This document shows positions 59,410 to 64,000 of a stretch of DNA of 64,000 bases, piece after piece (within the stretch, counting starts at the first letter, position 1; the number at the start of each line of letters is the position of its first letter). The position numbers were made by a program, and so were the translations under genes. Origin of the DNA: Ferruginibacter lapsinanis (GTDB taxonomy: Bacteria > Bacteroidota > Bacteroidia > Chitinophagales > Chitinophagaceae). The notes beneath the pieces were generated by a model, which had not been told where the DNA came from, did not search any database, and was given only the letters and a program-made list of their open reading frames with translations. The DNA lies in contig NZ_CP086063.1 in assembly GCF_020783315.1 (NCBI RefSeq), forward strand, positions 1,302,001 to 1,366,000, given 5' to 3'.

Positions 59410-60768
59410 TTATCTTAGTTCTAACTTCAGCAATCTTTTTTCAAGTGCTTCAATTTTTTTATCCTGCGCTTCAATAGTTTTTTGTTGCTCCTGTACTGCT
59501 TCAATTAACGGAACTACAAATGTTGCATATCTCAAAGCGTATTTACCATCAGGTTTGGTTGGCGTAACTACACCACTAAAATTATATCCGATTTTTTTAG
59601 CGGCAGCTTCTACTTCCTGAGCGATCAAGCCATTGTAAGTTTTAGTTTCATTTTGAGAGATCTTTTGTTTGTATCCGTTAGAAGTGAATTTTTTCAACAA
59701 CATATCATTATTAGCAATGTCTTTGCCATTTCTTGCCATTTTGTTTGCTCCTTTAATAGAACGAATTCTGCTGTCATTTAATTTAGTGAAATTGTAATGG
59801 TAATTTACCGGACGTAATTGCATGATGAAATTCAAACCACCATTTTCATTTTTGATATCTTTTTTAAATCTACCATCACTTAATACGCTCCAATCTACCG
59901 CACCGCCAATTTGTTCTACAAAATCATCACCAATTCTAACCATATTGCTAACATCAGCCAATGCTCCAGAACCTATAGCAGTAGAGTTTACTACATCCAA
60001 ACTGTTCGTTGCATCATAACAATCAGCAAAAGAACCCAATGCTGTGTTGTAATAACCTTCCCCGAGATAACCAATAGAGGAACCCGCAAGGGCACCAACA
60101 GCAGTATTAAAATTACCTTGACCGGTAGGATCATCATTATTTACCAATGCCTGATAACCGATACCTACACTTCCGATATCGCCAGAAGCTAGCGCTAATG
60201 CATAAGATCCAATACCTATATTAGCAAAGCCTGTATCCCCATAATATATTGCATTTATACCAATACCAATATTGTCAGTCCCAACAGCTTCATTAGTAGA
60301 GATACCAGAACTATCACCGATGAAAAGATTTTCACGACTTATTTGTCCTACAACAACATTATTTGTCCTGATACGTAAAGGCACATTGGTTGTGGTGCCT
60401 ATAAAATTTGTAGAAGGATTAGTGCCGGCGTTACCAGTAAGCCCCCAACCTGAAGAAGCAGCAGCAGTCAATAATCTTGACCAAACCGGAGAAGCGGGAG
60501 TACCGCTGTTAAAATAGTAACCAGCACCCAAAGTTGAGTTAGTATTATATACCAACAAACTGGTAGCTGGAGAAGCAATAGTAACAGCATCCGTAGAAGT
60601 AGTAAGATTAACTCTTGGGATAAGCAGCCCTTTATTGGTTGCAGTGATATCAAGTCCTGCACTGGTGTTGGGAGTTATTGTTCCAATACCAACATTTTGT
60701 GCCATTACAGTAATTGAAGAAAGCAGCAAACCAACTGCAGTGAAAGATGTGTAAAGTACTTTTTTCAT
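59410..60768 (-). CDS. Secreted adhesin-like protein with C-terminal S74 intramolecular chaperone
   Basis: 452-residue precursor: signal peptide ending near VMAQ, then NVGIGTITPNTSAGLDITATNKGLLIPRV, a repeat style seen in trimeric surface fibres. Degenerate IGIG/GxGxxAL hexad-like repeats (about residues 160-270) suggest a trimeric beta-roll. The C-terminus has the peptidase S74 endosialidase-type chaperone: SDGRFKKDIKNENGGLNFIMQLRPVNYHYN with the Ser-Lys dyad, and a final coiled coil (VQEQQKTIEAQDKKIEALEKRLLKLEL). The chaperone normally self-cleaves after trimer folding. Possibly surface-exposed. Start at ATG 60768. Confidence 0.85.
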   Translation of the reverse strand: MKKVLYTSFTAVGLLLSSITVMAQNVGIGTITPNTSAGLDITATNKGLLIPRVNLTTSTDAVTIASPATSLLVYNTNSTLGAGYYFNSGTPASPVWSRLLTAAASSGWGLTGNAGTNPSTNFIGTTTNVPLRIRTNNVVVGQISRENLFIGDSSGISTNEAVGTDNIGIGINAIYYGDTGFANIGIGSYALALASGDIGSVGIGYQALVNNDDPTGQGNFNTAVGALAGSSIGYLGEGYYNTALGSFADCYDATNSLDVVNSTAIGSGALADVSNMVRIGDDFVEQIGGAVDWSVLSDGRFKKDIKNENGGLNFIMQLRPVNYHYNFTKLNDSRIRSIKGANKMARNGKDIANNDMLLKKFTSNGYKQKISQNETKTYNGLIAQEVEAAAKKIGYNFSGVVTPTKPDGKYALRYATFVVPLIEAVQEQQKTIEAQDKKIEALEKRLLKLELR

Positions 60769-60995
60769 TTGTTTAATTTTAATAATAAATTTTAGAAAAC
60801 AGGGTTGGATAAGGTAAAAATCAACATTTGCGGATATGTAATTATCATAAACCCCAAGGTGTGTTTTAACGACTTATCGTCTAAGGTAAAAAAAAATGTC
60901 AAAAAAGCACACTTTTTTTATAAAAAAACTAATTTTTAAGGATGGCTTCCACAAATAATGTAAAGTAAGGAATACCAATAACTGATTACTATCAG

Positions 60996-61026
60996 TTGGT
61001 AACTAATCGTTTTGATATTACTTTTG
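60996..61026 (+). promoter_or_regulatory. Promoter of the Cys-motif protein/TonB-receptor unit
   Basis: TTG at 60996-60998, 20 bp, then TACTTTTG at 61019-61026: a full match to the Bacteroidota TTG/TAnnTTTG pair. The box lies inside the longer TTG-started ORF, so I placed the start codon at ATG 61035, giving an almost leaderless transcript. Confidence 0.65.
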
Positions 61027-61034
61027 CAACATTA

Positions 61035-61412
61035 ATGAGAGTTTTTGGGGCATATATATTGGTTTTTGCATTACTTGCGCAAAATTGTAGCAGGTTTTTT
61101 ATAGTGCTCGATTTTGAAATAAACAGAGATTATATCGCAAAAAATCTTTGTGTGAATAAGGCTAAACCCAAATCCTGTTGTAAAGGGAGATGTTATTTAA
61201 AGAAGAAATTAGATAAATCTGACAAAGAAGATACCCCTGCTAATAATTCAAATAATAAGGACAGAAATGAAGTGTTGTTTTTTGCAGAAATAAAAAACAT
61301 CCACAATTACACTAGAACAACTACGATAAGTAAGCAAAAGTATTCTGTTCATCAAAATTCGGATATTCCTCAAAATATCGTTGGGTCAATTTTCCATCCG
61401 CCTCAGGTGTAG
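61035..61412 (+). CDS. Membrane-anchored CCKGRCYLKK-motif protein, probable metal-uptake partner
   Basis: 125 residues: an N-terminal hydrophobic helix (VFGAYILVFALLAQNCSRFFIVLDF), then EINRDYIAKNLCVNKAKPKSCCKGRCYLKKKL with four Cys, and a Lys/Asp/Asn-rich tail. The motif C(x)GKCYLxK is, to my recollection, a conserved Bacteroidota family found next to TonB receptors, possibly for copper or iron handling. The full promoter just upstream and the receptor 204 bp downstream support one uptake locus. Metal binding is inferred. Confidence 0.75.
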   Translation: MRVFGAYILVFALLAQNCSRFFIVLDFEINRDYIAKNLCVNKAKPKSCCKGRCYLKKKLDKSDKEDTPANNSNNKDRNEVLFFAEIKNIHNYTRTTTISKQKYSVHQNSDIPQNIVGSIFHPPQV

Positions 61413-61451
61413 GCTTTCTTCTTTAGTATATCAATTTGATTTAATTATCAG

Positions 61452-61483
61452 GCAAGATGCCTTGCGATTCACTCAGGTGAATC
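61452..61483 (+). promoter_or_regulatory. Paired hairpins in the leader of the TonB-receptor gene
   Basis: GCAAG-ATGC-CTTGC (61452-61465) abuts GATTCAC-TCAG-GTGAATC (61466-61483). Neither is followed by a T-run, so they are not terminators. They could form a leader structure or a palindromic regulator site. Confidence 0.4.
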
Positions 61484-61616
61484 ATGTGGCAATATATGGC
61501 CGTGTCAATTATGCTATCTTTTTATAGCTAATATGACGGTGTGTATTTTCTTGCCATTACCATTGCTGTTATCATTCTTAGATTATAAATGATGATGGTG
61601 TAAGAAAAAAGATAAA

Positions 61617-63950
61617 ATGAAAAACTCAATAGCAATAATAATATTCATGCACATAATGCTGATAACATCAGCGCAAACCTTTACGGGTAAAGTGTTTGAT
61701 GGTATTACAAAAGAACCGATTGCAGGCGCTTCAATAAAAGGTAGCGTAATATCCAAACAGATCGTTTCATCAAATGACGGAACATTTAAAATAAATGAAA
61801 CAATTAAAGAACTGGTGATCAGTATTTCAGCATTAGGATACCAATCTAAAGAAATACTGGTACGACCAGATCAGCATAATTTAATTGCATTGCTCCCTGT
61901 TAATAATAGTATGCAGGAAGTAGTAGTAACAGCCAATAGGGAGGCGTCTCTGCGGTCACAGGCGCCAATGGCAATTAGTAAGATCACACCTGCTGTGTTA
62001 GATGAAGCAAAGGCTACTGCTGTGTATGAAGTAGTGAATAAAGTGCCGGGTGTGTTGATGGTTAATTATAACAATGAGCAACATGCCATGGCCATACGCC
62101 AGCCGATGGGAACCTCTAATTATTATTTATATATGGAAGACGGGATTCCTGTAAGACCGATGGGTGTTTTCAATCACAATGCATTATTAGAAATAAATCA
62201 ATTCACGATAAGTTCTATTGAAGTAGTGAAAGGGCCGGTGTCGAGTATATATGGTCCGGAGGCAGTAGGTGGAGCAATTAATTTTATTTCCCAAAGACCT
62301 ACCTCTGTAGCCACAGCAAAAATTGGTGTTCAGTTTGATCAGTTTGGGTACAGACGATTGCAATTATCAGCCGGAAAAAAATTTGGGAAATTCGGAATAT
62401 ATGCAGGCGGTTTAATTAGTGATCAAACCAATAGCTGGATGGCAAGTTCTGATTATAATAAAAGCAGTTGGAATACAAGAATGGAGTATCACTTTTCTCC
62501 GAAAACAAGATTGATTGGTACATTTATGTATGCCAATTATTTTTCTAATACATCTGGAACTGTTGATAGTATTGCTTTTTACAATAGATTGTATGTTAGT
62601 ACTACAGATTTTACCTACAGAAAATCTATGGCGAGCAGAAGCAGGATCACTTTAGAGCATGAATGGAATGATCATTCAAAAAGTTTTATAACTGTTTTTA
62701 ACAGGATAAATAAACACGGGCAAAATCCGGCTTATGGAATTAAATGGACGTCGGGACAAACTACAGCAAAAGGAGAGATCAATTCAAATGATTTTAAAAG
62801 TTATGGAGTGATAGCACAACACTCACAACATTTTAGTTTTCTTAAATCAAATTTGTTGGTTGGCGGGATGTTTGATTTTTCTCCCAATCAATATTGGAGT
62901 TACCAGGTTGATCTGAATGCAATGATAAGGCCTGATGGAAAGTCAGTAGATAAATATACGATCAAACAGGAAAGGCCAGACATTCAATTGGCAGATTATG
63001 ATGCAAATATCCGTAACGGTGCCGCATATGTCCAATATGATGCTACGGCATTAAAATATTTGCGTTTATCATTTGGGTTGCGCTATGATGTGATGTCTTT
63101 TTCATATGATAATTACCTGGATAAAACTTCAGGAAATAAAAAATATGAACAGCTTACTCCAAAAGCAGGACTTACCTATGACCTGGGAAATGGAAAAGGG
63201 GTGTATGCTAATTTCTCTCAGGGCTTTGCCCCACCAGCGCTGACATCAGTGTTTCGTAAAAAACCGAATTCAACCCCAGCCGAGTTTTATTACAATTTAA
63301 CATCGGGGCAATTTAATAATTACGAAATAGGCGGATGGGCATCTTTATGGAAAAATAAGATATACGCAGACATTGCATTTTATCAAATGGATGGCAAAAA
63401 TGAATTGTTAAATATTCGTCAGCCAGATAATTCATTTGACTACCAAAGTGCAGGCAAAACCTTACATCGTGGAGTTGAGTATGGGATCACTATAAAACCT
63501 GCAAAAGAATATTGTTTTCGTTTTAGCGGTACTACTGCTTTGCATCGATTCGAAAACTTTTTGGTAAGCACTAAAGTATCCGATCCTGTAAAAAAATTAG
63601 ATGGCTATATAATGCCCACTTCTCCTAAAACTACTTTCAATACAGAACTGTCCTACTATCCTGCATGGTTGCCAAACTTTCGCAGTGCGATTGAGTGGCA
63701 ACACCTGGATGGGTGGTATGAAAATCAGATCAATACAATTTGGCACAAAGGATATGATGTTTTTAATTTCAGGATAGGGTATAAGTGGAAAGGAATTGAA
63801 TTGTATACAAACGTCCTGAATATTGCCGATGCATTGTATGCTACCAGTGCAACGAGAGGTAATAATGCAACCGACAGAACTTCTTTTACGCCTGCGGCTC
63901 CAAGAACTTTTGTAATGGGTATTCAATACAATTTTGTTGCAAAGAAATAA
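61617..63950 (+). CDS. TonB-dependent outer membrane receptor (siderophore/metal type)
   Basis: 777-residue receptor: signal peptide (IAIIIFMHIMLITSAQ), CarboxypepD_reg domain at about 22-100 (FTGKVFDGITKEPIAGASI), a TonB plug at about 110-220 (ALLPVNNSMQEVVVTANREAS, YLYMEDGIPVRPMGVFNHNALLEINQFTISSIEVVKGPVSSIYGPEAVGGAINF), and a barrel ending with AAPRTFVMGIQYNF. It is of the single-receptor class, with no SusD-like partner. Ligand is not deducible; the CCKGRCYLKK protein upstream points to a metal. Start at ATG 61617. Confidence 0.93.
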   Translation: MKNSIAIIIFMHIMLITSAQTFTGKVFDGITKEPIAGASIKGSVISKQIVSSNDGTFKINETIKELVISISALGYQSKEILVRPDQHNLIALLPVNNSMQEVVVTANREASLRSQAPMAISKITPAVLDEAKATAVYEVVNKVPGVLMVNYNNEQHAMAIRQPMGTSNYYLYMEDGIPVRPMGVFNHNALLEINQFTISSIEVVKGPVSSIYGPEAVGGAINFISQRPTSVATAKIGVQFDQFGYRRLQLSAGKKFGKFGIYAGGLISDQTNSWMASSDYNKSSWNTRMEYHFSPKTRLIGTFMYANYFSNTSGTVDSIAFYNRLYVSTTDFTYRKSMASRSRITLEHEWNDHSKSFITVFNRINKHGQNPAYGIKWTSGQTTAKGEINSNDFKSYGVIAQHSQHFSFLKSNLLVGGMFDFSPNQYWSYQVDLNAMIRPDGKSVDKYTIKQERPDIQLADYDANIRNGAAYVQYDATALKYLRLSFGLRYDVMSFSYDNYLDKTSGNKKYEQLTPKAGLTYDLGNGKGVYANFSQGFAPPALTSVFRKKPNSTPAEFYYNLTSGQFNNYEIGGWASLWKNKIYADIAFYQMDGKNELLNIRQPDNSFDYQSAGKTLHRGVEYGITIKPAKEYCFRFSGTTALHRFENFLVSTKVSDPVKKLDGYIMPTSPKTTFNTELSYYPAWLPNFRSAIEWQHLDGWYENQINTIWHKGYDVFNFRIGYKWKGIELYTNVLNIADALYATSATRGNNATDRTSFTPAAPRTFVMGIQYNFVAKK

Positions 63951-63960
63951 AACTGACAAG

Positions 63961-64000
63961 ATGAGTGTAGACAACTATGTTACCCGCTCTTATCATTTAT
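63961..64000 (+). CDS. Start of a downstream gene, cut by the right edge (possibly PepSY-type membrane protein)
   Basis: ATG at 63961, 10 bp after the receptor stop, opens MSVDNYVTRSYHL before the window ends. The RSYHL ending resembles the beginning of PepSY transmembrane proteins that often follow TonB receptors. This rests on 13 residues only. Confidence 0.4.
   Translation, partial: MSVDNYVTRSYHL

Noticed and set aside
1-64000. tRNA, rRNA, CRISPR array, prophage, integrase or toxin-antitoxin genes
   Set aside because: None seen while reading both strands; no T-loop GTTCGAATCC-type motif or regularly spaced repeats were found. A tRNAscan or CRISPR finder run was not possible.

Overview
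The window is AT-rich chromosomal DNA from a member of the Bacteroidota, most likely Chitinophagaceae or a close relative. The evidence is the recurring -7 promoter box TAnnTTTG, a GldH gliding lipoprotein, a SusC-style TonB receptor with a carboxypeptidase-regulatory N-terminus, a carbamoyl-phosphate synthase large subunit without the C-terminal MGS domain, and few Shine-Dalgarno sites. Genus is inference. I saw no rRNA, tRNA, CRISPR array, phage or integrated plasmid.

Layout. 0-3.2 kb (minus): rsfS, ftsH and a LUD-domain lutC gene cut by the left edge, with birA divergent from rsfS. 4-8.2 kb (minus): HExxH protein, Bcp peroxiredoxin, M23 peptidase, a CvpA-CAP fusion and a glycine-zipper lipoprotein. 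8.6-11.5 kb: carB. 11.5-14.4 kb: a structured-RNA candidate, a 50-residue ORF, a large secreted protein and a GreA-like protein. 15.1-20.4 kb (minus): leuC, a four-helix-bundle gene, leuD, a citramalate synthase (cimA type) and leuB, divergent from a LysR regulator. Related inverted repeats fill the spacers of this operon.

21.4-22.9 kb is a small accessory patch: an orphan secreted protein and a RAYT-like Y1 transposase framed by hairpin-bearing inverted repeats. 23-30.2 kb: comEC, purH, an EamA transporter, then (minus) lutB coupled to a polysaccharide-deacetylase-like gene. 30.6-40.3 kb: an SPFH protein with N-terminal tandem modules, uppS, bamA, two Skp/OmpH chaperones, murI, rpmH, rnpA, yidD and an SH3 protein, so much of this stretch is envelope biogenesis.

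40.3-50.3 kb: superoxide dismutase, tadA, glutathione peroxidase, a KdpDE-like two-component pair leading into the potassium transporter kup, dusB, a CPBP protease, cdsA, psd and a tiny Cys/Lys-rich secreted peptide. 50.3-56 kb: HAD phosphatase, SDR, an OmpR-type two-component system, gldH, YicC RNase and a pseudouridine synthase. 56-64 kb: lpxD, a carboxypeptidase-regulatory protein, an NAD-dependent epimerase, an S74-chaperone protein, then a probable metal-uptake operon (CCKGRCYLKK protein, TonB receptor, start of a further gene).

Most of the window is ordinary housekeeping sequence. The least explained items are the RNA-like unit at 11.74-11.85 kb, the repeat family in the leu operon, the RAYT/REP unit, the SPFH tandem modules and the small Cys-rich proteins. 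Several genes (rsfS, the M23 gene, rnpA) appear to start with TTG. Where an in-frame ATG lay just inside a TTG/GTG start I chose the ATG.
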